From: Amycolatopsis circi
Lineage (GTDB): Bacteria > Actinomycetota > Actinomycetes > Mycobacteriales > Pseudonocardiaceae
Direction of reading: 5' to 3'
DNA length: 32,194 nucleotides
Assembly (NCBI RefSeq): GCF_003385235.1
Contig: NZ_PQIA01000111.1
Span: 1-32,194 of the forward strand
A model generated the notes under the pieces. That model was given only the letters and a program-made list of their open reading frames with translations, did not search any database and was not told the DNA's origin. Positions 6,800 through 14,380 of the stretch are shown here, one piece after another; the first letter of the stretch is position 1; every line of letters begins with the position of its first letter. The position numbers and the translations under genes are program-made.

Positions 6800-7217
6800 T
6801 GGCACCCTCTTCTCGGTCGTGCCGGCACCGGGTCGGACGCCCGCTCGCACCGAAAGGTTCCGGACGAGCGGGAAACCCACCTTATCGGGCGACGGGGATT
6901 CGCCGCCGCACCAACGCGCGGGCCGGGCCGCACTCCTCGTGATCGGCGGCGGAACGCGTCGCGAGATCCCTCCGCGCTTTCCGCGCTCTGCTCGACGCCG
7001 TAGGCCACCGCGGCAGCGCGCCTCGGTGGATGCGGAAGCGACGAGGGTGCGTTCTCCGGCTCAGCGGCCGGACTGCCCGGCCGCTGGGTGCGAGGACCGT
7101 CCGAGCCGAGGCTCAGAACGGGAAACCGTTGGGGCTCTTGGCGATCGTCAACAGTGGCCTGCCGGACTGGGCGACCCCCGCGTCCCGCCCGGGCCGAGCG
7201 GGACGAACTCGGGAGCG
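6800..7217. other. Intergenic region, no gene seen
   Basis: This stretch lies between the 5' end of the TNT gene and the 3' end of the HMG-CoA lyase gene. It holds the probable TNT promoter (minus-strand TAAGGT at 6884-6879) and a terminator-like hairpin at 7062-7086. Open frames cross it on both strands, but none has a recognisable protein, a ribosome-binding site or a plausible start. Confidence 0.6.
7062..7086 (-). terminator. Hairpin downstream of HMG-CoA lyase
   Basis: CAGCGGCCGG at 7062-7071 pairs perfectly with CCGGCCGCTG at 7077-7086 around a 5-base loop. It sits about 130 bases past the HMG-CoA lyase stop on the minus strand and has no U-tract, as is common for actinobacterial terminators. 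Confidence 0.55.
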
Positions 7218-8147
7218 CTATCCGGCAAGCGCGTTCACGACCCGCGACGGCGACGGACGGCCCAGCTGACCGGCCATCCACACGCTGGTCTCCACCAGCT
7301 TGCCGAGATCGACGCCGTGCTCCACGCCGAGCCCTTCCAGCAGCCAGACCAGATCCTCGGTCGCCAGGTTGCCGGTCGCCGACTCGGCGTACGGGCAGCC
7401 GCCGAGGCCGCCTGCCGACGAGTCCACAGTGGACACTCCAGCGCGCAGCGCGGCCTCGGTGTTGGCCAGCGCCTGGCCGTAGGTGTCGTGGAAGTGCACG
7501 GCGAGAGCCGAGGTGTCCCCGAACGCCTCGATCAGCCGGGTGACCTGGTTCGTGGTGGCGACGCCGATGGTGTCGCCGAGCGAGAGCTGCGAGCAGCCGA
7601 AGTCGAGCAGCCGCTTGCCCGCGCGCACGACCTGTTCCGCGGCGACCACGCCTTCCCACGGGTCGCCGAAGCACATCGAGAGGTAGCCGCGGACCTCGAG
7701 GCCCTCCTTGCGCGCCCGCGTGACCACCGGTTCGAACATGGCGAACTGGTCGTCGAACGTCGAGTTCAGGTTGCGCTGGGCGAAGGTCTCGGTGGCGCTG
7801 GCGAAGATCGCGATGTGGTCGACGCCCGCGTCGAGCGCGCGGTTGAGGCCGCGGTCGTTCGGCACCAGCACCGGGTAGCGGACGCCGTCGTGGCGGTCGA
7901 GGCCGGCGAGCAGCTGTTCGGCGTCGGCGAGCTGCGGCACCCACTTCGGGTGCACGAAGCTGGTCGCCTCGAGAGTGGTCAGCCCGGCGCCGGCGAGCCG
8001 GTCCAGGAATTCGAGCTTGACCTCGACCGGCACAACCGAGCCCTCGTTCTGCAGCCCGTCGCGTGCCCCGACCTCCCAGATCTCGACCCGCGGCGGCAAT
8101 CCGCCCGCGGGGACCCGTTCCGGCAGGCCGACCTCTCGAGCACCCAC
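7218..8147 (-). CDS. Hydroxymethylglutaryl-CoA lyase
   Basis: A 309-residue TIM-barrel lyase of the DRE-TIM metallolyase family. It cleaves HMG-CoA to acetyl-CoA and acetoacetate, the last step of leucine breakdown. Visible landmarks are the N-terminal EVGARDGLQNE (metal and substrate site), the His pair in VHFHDTYGQ and the active-site Cys loop GGLGGCPYAESATGNLATED. GTG at 8147 is chosen over an upstream in-frame start because GGAG lies 8 bases before it and the family begins close to this point. It follows the PH-domain gene with only one base between stop and start (TGA-C-GTG), so the two are probably translationally coupled. The partner carboxylase of leucine catabolism is not adjacent. 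Confidence 0.93.
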   Translation of the reverse strand: MGAREVGLPERVPAGGLPPRVEIWEVGARDGLQNEGSVVPVEVKLEFLDRLAGAGLTTLEATSFVHPKWVPQLADAEQLLAGLDRHDGVRYPVLVPNDRGLNRALDAGVDHIAIFASATETFAQRNLNSTFDDQFAMFEPVVTRARKEGLEVRGYLSMCFGDPWEGVVAAEQVVRAGKRLLDFGCSQLSLGDTIGVATTNQVTRLIEAFGDTSALAVHFHDTYGQALANTEAALRAGVSTVDSSAGGLGGCPYAESATGNLATEDLVWLLEGLGVEHGVDLGKLVETSVWMAGQLGRPSPSRVVNALAG

Positions 8148-8148
8148 G

Positions 8149-8724
8149 TCAGCGTCTCCTTCCGCGCGGTTCCCGGCCGCGCGGGGGCAGAGGTTCGGTG
8201 TCCTGCGGACCGGGCGCGCCGTGGTAGTCGTCGTAGGGATTGTCGTTGACTTCGCGGTAAATGACCGTGTGCACGTGCTCGACGTGGGGAATGTCATCGA
8301 AGCGCAGCGGCTCGTCCGAGGCCGACTCGATGATGAGCGTGCCGCAGCCGAAGATCCGGTCCATCAGGCCGTGCTCGAACTGGACGCTGTTGATCCGCGA
8401 CAGCGGGATGTCGATGCCGGTGCGCTTGAGCACGCCCTCGCGCGCGATCAGCCGGTCGGTGGTCACGATGAAGTGCGTCGTGCGCCAGCGGACCAGCGGG
8501 GCGAGGAACAGCCACACCACGAAGATCAGCGCCACCGCGGCGACCGCGATCATCGTGATGTTGTTCCACGGCCCGGCGAAGTCCTTGGCGACCACGAACA
8601 GCCACACCGCCGCGCCGACGGTGATCACGAACGCCAGGAACGGGAAGATCAGCATCTTGAAGTGCGGGTGGCTGTGCACCACCACGCGTTCGTTCTGGCT
8701 GAGCAAATCGTCCGGATAGGCCAC
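8149..8724 (-). CDS. PH-domain (bPH2/DUF304) membrane protein
   Basis: A 191-residue protein with two hydrophobic helices near the N terminus (FPFLAFVITVGAAVWLFVV and ITMIAVAAVALIFVVWLFL), followed by a bacterial PH-like domain. Its hallmark is HFIVTTDRLIAREGVLKRTG...IPLSRINSVQF...IFGCGTLIIESASDEP. The C-terminal tail is Pro/Arg-rich and cytoplasmic. GTG at 8724 (AYPDDLLSQNERVVVH) is supported by GGGAG about 9 bases upstream and by family length. It lies downstream of birA on the same strand. In mycobacteria the homologous position next to birA (Rv3278c) also holds a membrane PH protein, so the pairing is conserved. Molecular role unknown. Confidence 0.88.
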   Translation of the reverse strand: MAYPDDLLSQNERVVVHSHPHFKMLIFPFLAFVITVGAAVWLFVVAKDFAGPWNNITMIAVAAVALIFVVWLFLAPLVRWRTTHFIVTTDRLIAREGVLKRTGIDIPLSRINSVQFEHGLMDRIFGCGTLIIESASDEPLRFDDIPHVEHVHTVIYREVNDNPYDDYHGAPGPQDTEPLPPRGREPRGRRR

Positions 8725-8807
8725 GGCGGGCGCTCCCCTGCGAATGTGTGCCGATGTGGTGGATCCACCGTACCGGCGCTGGCCTCGCGCGGGCGCGCCC
8801 GTTCCGG

Positions 8808-9617
8808 TCAAGCAGGGCGGACGTGCACCACATCACCCGCGAAAACGGTCAGCCGCCTGCCGTCGGGGACGTCGACCTGCAACTGGCCGGACGGGTCCAG
8901 GTCCGCGGCGCGTCCGGTGAGCGTCGACCCGTCCGGCAGCTGCACCCGGACGTCCTGGCCGAGCGTCGCGCACCGGGCGCGGTAGTCGCCGAGCAGTCCG
9001 GCTTCGGTGAGGTCTCCGCCTGCTGTCCGCCAGCGGCGTTCGAGGTCGTCGAACCTGGTCAGGAGGCCGAGCGCGATCTCGGTGCGGTCGGTGGTCGTCG
9101 CGCCCTGCTCGGCGAGCGAGGTCGGGGGCAGACCGCCCGGGCCTGCCGGGACGTCGTCGCCGAGCGGCAGGACGTTGAGCCCGATGCCGAGCACCACGGC
9201 CGCGTCCTCGCTGCCGACGGCCTCGGCGAGGATGCCCGCGCACTTGGCCCGCTCCGGCCCGGCGAGCACGTCGTTAGGCCATTTGAGGGCGACGTCGACG
9301 CCCAGATCGGTGGCCAGCGCGTGCACCGCGAGACCGGCGACCACAGACAGTGAACCGAGCGCGGAGAACGGCACGCCCGCGGGGCGCAGCGCGATGCTCA
9401 GGTACAGCCCGGCCCCCTTCGGCGAACTCCACGAACGAGCCCGCCGCCCCACTCCGGCGGTCTGGTGTTCGGCCAGCAAAACGGTCCGGTCTTCCGCGCC
9501 TGCGGTGAGGGCTTCCCGCAGGTCAGCGTTAGTGGAACCGGTCGTCTCCACGACGTCGAGGCGGGCGTAGCGGCCGCCGAGTCCGTCCCGCAGCCGCGCC
9601 GCGTCGAGTTCAGCCAT
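8808..9617 (-). CDS. birA: Biotin-[acetyl-CoA-carboxylase] ligase, class I
   Basis: A 269-residue ligase that makes biotinyl-AMP and attaches biotin to carboxyl-carrier lysines. It supports the alpha subunits that pair with AccD-type carboxyltransferases. Seen: the biotin-binding STNADLRE, a GVGRRARSW loop (the GRGRRGRxW equivalent, residues 55-63, with two of the canonical glycines replaced by Val and Ala), KWPNDV (112-117), the catalytic Lys in AKCAGILAEA (about 125) and the C-terminal SH3-like domain. There is no N-terminal HTH, so it is an enzyme without BirA-type repressor function. ATG 9617 has TATTGT 6 bases upstream, suggesting a leaderless message. Divergent from the NlpC/P60 gene across 80 bp. 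Confidence 0.94.
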   Translation of the reverse strand: MAELDAARLRDGLGGRYARLDVVETTGSTNADLREALTAGAEDRTVLLAEHQTAGVGRRARSWSSPKGAGLYLSIALRPAGVPFSALGSLSVVAGLAVHALATDLGVDVALKWPNDVLAGPERAKCAGILAEAVGSEDAAVVLGIGLNVLPLGDDVPAGPGGLPPTSLAEQGATTTDRTEIALGLLTRFDDLERRWRTAGGDLTEAGLLGDYRARCATLGQDVRVQLPDGSTLTGRAADLDPSGQLQVDVPDGRRLTVFAGDVVHVRPA

Positions 9618-9629
9618 GTGCCCACAATA
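9615..9629 (-). promoter_or_regulatory. Leaderless -10 element for birA
   Basis: Minus-strand TATTGT (9629-9624) is followed by 6 bases and the birA ATG at 9617. Confidence 0.45.
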
Positions 9630-9684
9630 TGAGAGTCCCCCTAACGTGCAAGCCGTTCGCTCGTTACCCAGAGGTGCGCTCTTC

Positions 9685-9700
9685 TAGATTGGACGCCGTG
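9685..9700 (+). promoter_or_regulatory. Leaderless -10 element for NlpC/P60 gene
   Basis: TAGATT at 9685-9690 is followed by exactly 7 bases and GTG at 9698. This sets the start 69 bases downstream of an earlier in-frame ATG at 9629, which would lie upstream of the promoter. Confidence 0.5.
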
Positions 9701-10804
9701 ACGCCGGAGACCCCCACCGCCGACGCGCCGCCGAAGCCCGCCTGGGCTCGCGGCGCGCTGCATCGTGGCCTCGTGGCGTTGCCGCTGGTCGCCGGCCTCG
9801 CCACCGCGGGTTGGCTGGTCGCCGGACGCGATCAGCCCGCTCCCGTTCCGGCGCAGGCCGCGCTCACCGCGCCAGTGCCGACGCAGACCGTCAGCGGTCC
9901 GTCGGTGCTGCAAGCAAGCGCTCCGGTGCAAGCGCAGGAACCGGCTCAGGGCGCGGCTGGCGGAGGCGGTGGTCCGGCTCCGCTGCAAAAGTGGGCGGAT
10001 TCGCTCGCCGGGCCGCTGGACATCCCGGCCCCCGCGTTGCTCGGGTACGCCAACGGCGAGCTGACCATGCGCAAGGAACGCCCGGACTGTCACCTGTCGT
10101 GGGTCACCCTGGCGGGCCTCGGCGTCGCCGGAAACAACCACGGCCGCGGCGACGGTTCCGCGATGGGGCTTTCGACGCAGCAGTGGAAGAAGTACGGCGC
10201 GCAGATCCCCGGCATCGCGAACCCGGCGCTGACCGACCCGTCGGCCGCATCCGTCGCCGCGGGCCGCGCACTGTGCGCGAGCGGCGTCGATCTGTCCGCG
10301 GGCAATGGCTGGTGGAAGGCCCTGGCCGGGTACGAGAACGGCAGCGACATGGAGCTGTTTCGCCAGCGAGTGCTCGGCTACGCCCAGCTGTACGCGACGC
10401 TTTCCCTCGACCCGGCGAAGTCCAACGCGCCGTCGGTGCACGCCACGCGATTCGCGCTCGGACAGCTCGGCCTGCCCTATGTCTGGGGCGGCAACGGTCC
10501 CGACGCGGGCGCGGCCGGGTTCGACTGCTCGGGTCTCACCAAGGCTTCCTACGACAGCGCCGGGATTTCCTTGCCGCGCACGGCGGACAGCCAGTTCCGT
10601 TCGATGCCGCAGGTCCCGGGCGGGCAGGAACCGCAGCTGGGCGATCTCGTCTTCTACGGCAGCCCGGCGCACATCCACCACGTGGGGCTGTATCTCGGGA
10701 ACGGCCTGATGATCAACGCGCCGACCGAGGGACAGGCGATCCAGATCCACACGTTCCACCGGCCCGGCGACGACTACGCCGGGGCGGGGCATCCGGCGAA
10801 CTGA
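9698..10804 (+). CDS. Exported NlpC/P60 peptidoglycan endopeptidase with lysozyme-like domain
   Basis: A 368-residue cell-wall hydrolase. A hydrophobic N-terminal segment (LVALPLVAGLATAGWLVA) acts as signal or anchor, followed by a Pro/Ala/Gln linker. Residues of about 95-235 form a lytic-transglycosylase-like domain (IPAPALLGYANGE...CHLSWVTLAGLG...GSAMGLSTQQWKKYG...NGWWKALAGYENG). The C-terminal NlpC/P60 domain, a gamma-D-Glu/diaminopimelate peptidase, has the catalytic Cys in AGFDCSGLTKASY and the His in HIHHVGLYLG. In the lysozyme-like domain the usual catalytic Glu (LAGIGRVESNHG type) is replaced: LAGLGVAGNNHG. That half is therefore likely to bind but not cut glycan, while the peptidase looks intact. 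GTG 9698 is chosen from the -10 spacing. It is the first gene of the DNA between birA and accD5. Confidence 0.88.
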   Translation: MTPETPTADAPPKPAWARGALHRGLVALPLVAGLATAGWLVAGRDQPAPVPAQAALTAPVPTQTVSGPSVLQASAPVQAQEPAQGAAGGGGGPAPLQKWADSLAGPLDIPAPALLGYANGELTMRKERPDCHLSWVTLAGLGVAGNNHGRGDGSAMGLSTQQWKKYGAQIPGIANPALTDPSAASVAAGRALCASGVDLSAGNGWWKALAGYENGSDMELFRQRVLGYAQLYATLSLDPAKSNAPSVHATRFALGQLGLPYVWGGNGPDAGAAGFDCSGLTKASYDSAGISLPRTADSQFRSMPQVPGGQEPQLGDLVFYGSPAHIHHVGLYLGNGLMINAPTEGQAIQIHTFHRPGDDYAGAGHPAN

Positions 10805-10904
10805 CGTCGAGTCTCAGGACCAGCGGCAAGATTTCCGTTTTCGCACGCACCGCCCGTCTGCCGCTTATGCTCCGGCGTATTCTTCCTGACCGGAAAGGTA
10901 TGCC

Positions 10905-11423
10905 ATGTCCGCTCGTATGCTCCCTTTTCTCGCCGTAGGCGCTGCCCTCCTGATCAGCAGCTGCTCCGGCGAAAGCGGCGGCACCGCCTCCCCGGCACCC
11001 TCGACCGCGCCCGCATCCTCCTCGGCGGCACAGCCCTCGCCGTCTACTTCTGCGGCGCCGTCGTCATCCGCCGCAGAGTCGACCGGCGGCGACGCGGTCG
11101 AGCGGTACGAAGCCTTCATGCACGCGGCGGGCAAGGAGGACCTCGCGACGGTCTGCGAGATCGCCGGTCCGGCCGCCAAGCAGGCGGAGGACCAGGGCAT
11201 GGGCCCGTGCGAGAAGACGATGCCGATGGCGTTCAAGCTGATCTCCCCGACGCAGAAGAAGGCCCTGCAGACCGCCACGGTCGACCGGTCCAAGATCAAG
11301 GACGGGGCCAAGAAGGTCGAGATCCCGGCGAGCGCGGTGAAGGCGTCCGTCAAGTTCACCGACAGCGACCTCGGCGACGCGGTTATGGAGAATCGCGGCG
11401 GCAAGTGGTACGTAGTCGACTGA
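10905..11423 (+). CDS. Small secreted lipoprotein, unknown function
   Basis: A 172-residue protein with a clear lipoprotein signal: Met-Ser-Ala-Arg, a hydrophobic core and the lipobox LISSC at about residues 16-20. After lipidation at the Cys comes a 40-residue Ser/Pro/Ala/Thr linker. A small globular domain follows (DAVERYEAFMHAAGKEDL...GPCEKTM...NRGGKWYVVD) that has the size and ending of NTF2/DUF4878-like lipoprotein domains. The resemblance is weak, so no function is assigned. ATG 10905 has GGAAAGG 6-7 bases upstream. The last 41 bp overlap the 3' end of the convergent BTAD regulator gene. Confidence 0.82.
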   Translation: MSARMLPFLAVGAALLISSCSGESGGTASPAPSTAPASSSAAQPSPSTSAAPSSSAAESTGGDAVERYEAFMHAAGKEDLATVCEIAGPAAKQAEDQGMGPCEKTMPMAFKLISPTQKKALQTATVDRSKIKDGAKKVEIPASAVKASVKFTDSDLGDAVMENRGGKWYVVD

Positions 11424-14310
11424 CCCAGTGCGAGGCACCTGCGCGGCGGGCTACTTCGGCGGCCTTGCGGTAGTGCTCTTCGGGCGGCAATCCCAGCCGG
11501 ACGGCCAACTCGCCCAGGTAATAGGCGACTGGCCCCAGTGTCACCACGCCGGAACCGGCACCGGCTAGTTCGTTCTCCGCTGGGATCAGTCGCTCGTACA
11601 GCTCGCGTGCGTCTCCGGTCGAGGCGGTGAGGCAAGCGCGCAGTTCCAGGAACAGGTCCGGGCGATCTGACGGCAGCGAGTAGTCCACTGTGGACTCCAG
11701 GCCGTGTTGCAGGTACAGGCAATGCCGGGCCAGCGGCAGCAGGCCACGGTCCACTCCGGACATTCCGCTGCCGGACAACCGGGTCGCGGAGCTGCGGTAG
11801 GCGGCTTCCGCGGCGGCGACCGGGCCGGTGACGGCCAGGCGGAGCGCGCGGTACCAGTCGGTGAACACGCTGACGAGCGGGAGGTCGTACTGCTCCCCCA
11901 GCCGATCGGCCGCGGTCGCGTGAGTGTCGGCGGCAGTGAAGTCGGCGAGCGCTGAGCGGGCTTGCATCAGCACGAGGTGACCGAGCACCTCGAACGTCAC
12001 TAATCGTTGCCGGGCAGCGAGTTCTACCAGCTCTTCGCCGATCCGGGCGCGTTCCGGGGCCAGCCCAGCGCGGGTGAAGGTCTGCGTCCAGCGCGCGTTC
12101 AACGCCAACGCGAGCAGCGCCGGATCCCCGGCGGACCGCGCCAGTTTCTCCGCTTCGACGGCTGCGTCGTGCGCGCGTTGACCGCCTTCGTTGCGCAGTT
12201 CCAACGCGATGGTCGCCAGTAACCGGGCGCGTACGCGTGGATCGGTGGCGTGGACGCGTTCGGCGGCGTCGGCGATGCGGCGGGCCAGCGCGGGGTCGTC
12301 GTTCTCGGTCCAGATTCCCGGCACGTCGAACGCGGTCAAAACCCGGATGGTCAACGCGGAATCGTCGCCCGCGAGGTCCAAGGCCTCGGCGCGGTAGCGG
12401 CGCGCGGCGGTCAAGGAACCGGTGAACGCGGACGTCCGGGCTAGTCCCATCAGCAACTCAACGGTGCGCGGGCCCTGCGCTAAAGCGGCTTGCCAGAGTC
12501 GAAGTGCTTCGTGGGGTGCGAAATCCCGCTCAGCACGTTCCGCGGCTGCTTGCGCGTAGGCGGTGCCGCGATCGTCTCCGGCGAGCAGGAAGTGGTGGGC
12601 CAGCAGGGAAATCTCGGACGGTCGGCGGCTGACCAACGCTTCGCCGACCTCCCGATGCAGCTGAGCGCGCCGAGCCATCGACAGATCGTCGTACACGGCG
12701 TCGCGGACGAGCGCGTGCGCGAACCGGAATGCTCGTGGTCCGCTTTCGGTCAGAAACCCTGCCTGCACAGCGATTTCCAGTTCTTCGAGGACGTCACCGA
12801 GCAGGCCGAGGTCGACGTCCGCACCGATCACCGCGGCCTTCCCGAGGACCGCGCGTACGTGGTCGGGCAACGCGGCGATTCGGTTCCGGACGACGTCGCG
12901 CACTCCGTCCGGCAAGTCGCCTTCGGCATCCAAAGCGCGGGCGAGTTCCTTGACGAAGAACGGATTCCCGCCGGACCGCCGATGAATCACCGCGGCGGAC
13001 TCCGGACCGACCAGCTCGGCCACCGCCTCGACCGAAAGCCCGCCGAGGTAAAGCCGAACCGGGTCGGCGCGCGCGAGTCTGCCCAACGCGGCGGTCAGTT
13101 CCGCGGAAACCTCGGTGGTCCGATACGTCGCGATCAACAACACTGGAGCCGCGGTCATCGACGTCAGCAGGGCCAGCGTTTCCTCGCCCGCCCACTGCAA
13201 ATCGTCGAGGACGAGCAGCAGTGGACTCCGGCGAGCCACCTCGGCGATCCGCGCGGTCATCGCCTGATGCCATTCGAACCGCGCCACCGCCGGGTCGCCG
13301 CCTGCAGGCCGTGGCGGGACCGGTTCGCCCAGTGTGGCGAGAATCCGCGTCCACGGCCAGGCGGGCGGCACCCCGGCACCGTCCGGATTCACGCCCCACG
13401 CCGTAGTCCAGCCCAGCCGCGCGGCGAATTCCTCGACCAGCGCGGTCTTGCCCGCGCCTGCCTCGCCGGATACGAGAACGAGCCGGAATCGCTTGCGGTC
13501 AGCCACTTCCGCCGCGACCTCGGCGAGCCGCGTCAGCTCCGCATCTCGCCCAGCCAATCGCGTAGGAACCGACGTCACCAACTGCGGGGCCTGCGCGAGG
13601 ATGTCCTGCTCCACCTGCCGCAACGCCGGTCCAGGATCGACGCCCAACTCCGCTGCCAACCCGGCCCGCGCCCGACGCAGAGCGGCAAGCGCATCACCCT
13701 GCCGTCCAGCGCGGTACAACGCGAGCGTCAGCAACCGCCATGCTTCCTCACGCAGCGGATGAGCGTCCACAAGGGACTCCAGATCCGGCACCGCTTCGGC
13801 AGCCCGGCCGAGATCCAACAGGCCAGCAGCCCGCCGTTCCAGCGCAAGCAACCGAAGTTCGTCGAGCCGAGCCCGTTCGGCGCGCGTCCACGGCTCGTCG
13901 GCGAACTCCGCGTACGGCTCGCCGCGCCACCAGCCGAGGGCCTCGTCCAGCTGCGCGACCGACGGCGTCCCCCGCAGCAATGCCGCGAAACGCCACGCGT
14001 CGACCTGCTCCGGTTCAGCGCGCAGCGCGTACCCCGGCCCGGCGGTGACCAGCAGCTTCGCGGGCGTCCGCGGCGGACGGTCCGGTTCGAGCGAACGCCG
14101 CAGCGCCCCGACGAAGGTCTGCACCGCGCCGACAGCACCCGCTCGCGGCTCGCTCCACAACGCGTCGACCAGCGCGTCCGTCGAAACCACCTGTCCGCGG
14201 GCGACGAGCAGGCGCGCGAGCACCGCACGATGCCGCGGCCCGGGCAGCGCCACCGGCCCGCGCGCGTCGTGGGCCGTCAACGGGCCCAGCACCGAGAACG
14301 AGATGGTCAT
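11383..14310 (-). CDS. AfsR/SARP-like BTAD-AAA transcriptional regulator
   Basis: A 975-residue regulator. An N-terminal OmpR-type winged helix (SFSVLGPLTAHD...ARLLVARGQVVSTDALVDALW) is followed by the bacterial transcriptional activation domain to about residue 245. Then comes an NB-ARC/AAA ATPase with Walker A GEAGAGKT (about 281-288) and Walker B LLLVLDDLQW (about 367). The C terminus is all-helical with TPR-like character. Such large proteins usually activate adjacent genes, often secondary metabolism. ATG 14310 (TISFSVLGPL) is the family start; TACAGT lies 9 bases upstream. The gene is divergent from an alpha/beta hydrolase, and a direct repeat with 11-bp period sits between them, a candidate operator. 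The 3' end overlaps the lipoprotein gene by 41 bp. Confidence 0.9.
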   Translation of the reverse strand: MTISFSVLGPLTAHDARGPVALPGPRHRAVLARLLVARGQVVSTDALVDALWSEPRAGAVGAVQTFVGALRRSLEPDRPPRTPAKLLVTAGPGYALRAEPEQVDAWRFAALLRGTPSVAQLDEALGWWRGEPYAEFADEPWTRAERARLDELRLLALERRAAGLLDLGRAAEAVPDLESLVDAHPLREEAWRLLTLALYRAGRQGDALAALRRARAGLAAELGVDPGPALRQVEQDILAQAPQLVTSVPTRLAGRDAELTRLAEVAAEVADRKRFRLVLVSGEAGAGKTALVEEFAARLGWTTAWGVNPDGAGVPPAWPWTRILATLGEPVPPRPAGGDPAVARFEWHQAMTARIAEVARRSPLLLVLDDLQWAGEETLALLTSMTAAPVLLIATYRTTEVSAELTAALGRLARADPVRLYLGGLSVEAVAELVGPESAAVIHRRSGGNPFFVKELARALDAEGDLPDGVRDVVRNRIAALPDHVRAVLGKAAVIGADVDLGLLGDVLEELEIAVQAGFLTESGPRAFRFAHALVRDAVYDDLSMARRAQLHREVGEALVSRRPSEISLLAHHFLLAGDDRGTAYAQAAAERAERDFAPHEALRLWQAALAQGPRTVELLMGLARTSAFTGSLTAARRYRAEALDLAGDDSALTIRVLTAFDVPGIWTENDDPALARRIADAAERVHATDPRVRARLLATIALELRNEGGQRAHDAAVEAEKLARSAGDPALLALALNARWTQTFTRAGLAPERARIGEELVELAARQRLVTFEVLGHLVLMQARSALADFTAADTHATAADRLGEQYDLPLVSVFTDWYRALRLAVTGPVAAAEAAYRSSATRLSGSGMSGVDRGLLPLARHCLYLQHGLESTVDYSLPSDRPDLFLELRACLTASTGDARELYERLIPAENELAGAGSGVVTLGPVAYYLGELAVRLGLPPEEHYRKAAEVARRAGASHWVSRLRTTCRRDSP

Positions 14311-14325
14311 CGGTTCCGTACTGTA
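14308..14325 (-). promoter_or_regulatory. Probable -10 of the BTAD regulator gene
   Basis: Minus-strand TACAGT (14325-14320) lies 9 bases before the ATG at 14310. This implies a leader of at most a few bases. Confidence 0.4.
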
Positions 14326-14340
14326 ATCAGCTCGGTCGTC

Positions 14341-14373
14341 GCTGATCGGTTGCTGATCGGCCCGGCGCACGCT
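14341..14373 (+). promoter_or_regulatory. Candidate SARP-type direct-repeat operator and -10 of the hydrolase gene
   Basis: GCTGATCGG occurs at 14341-14349 and again at 14352-14360, an 11-bp period. A weaker GCT at 14330 keeps the phase. Seven bases after the second repeat is CACGCT (14368-14373), itself exactly 7 bases before the ATG at 14381. SARP/BTAD activators are known to bind direct repeats of 11-bp period just upstream of a poor -10, which is the geometry seen. Binding by the divergent regulator is inference. Confidence 0.5.
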
Positions 14374-14380
14374 GGGTCGC

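Noticed and set aside
6878..6880. GTG 6880 as TNT gene start and a longer N terminus
   Set aside because: It overlaps the likely -10 (TAAGGT) and has no ribosome-binding site; GTG 6799 has one.
8147..8297. A 50-residue N-terminal extension of HMG-CoA lyase
   Set aside because: The extension is Thr/Arg-rich, lies inside the PH-domain gene and is not part of the family; GTG 8147 has a good ribosome-binding site.
11911..11935. A further copy of the palindrome arm (GTGAGTGTCGGCGG)
   Set aside because: It lies within the BTAD coding region and has no matching second arm.
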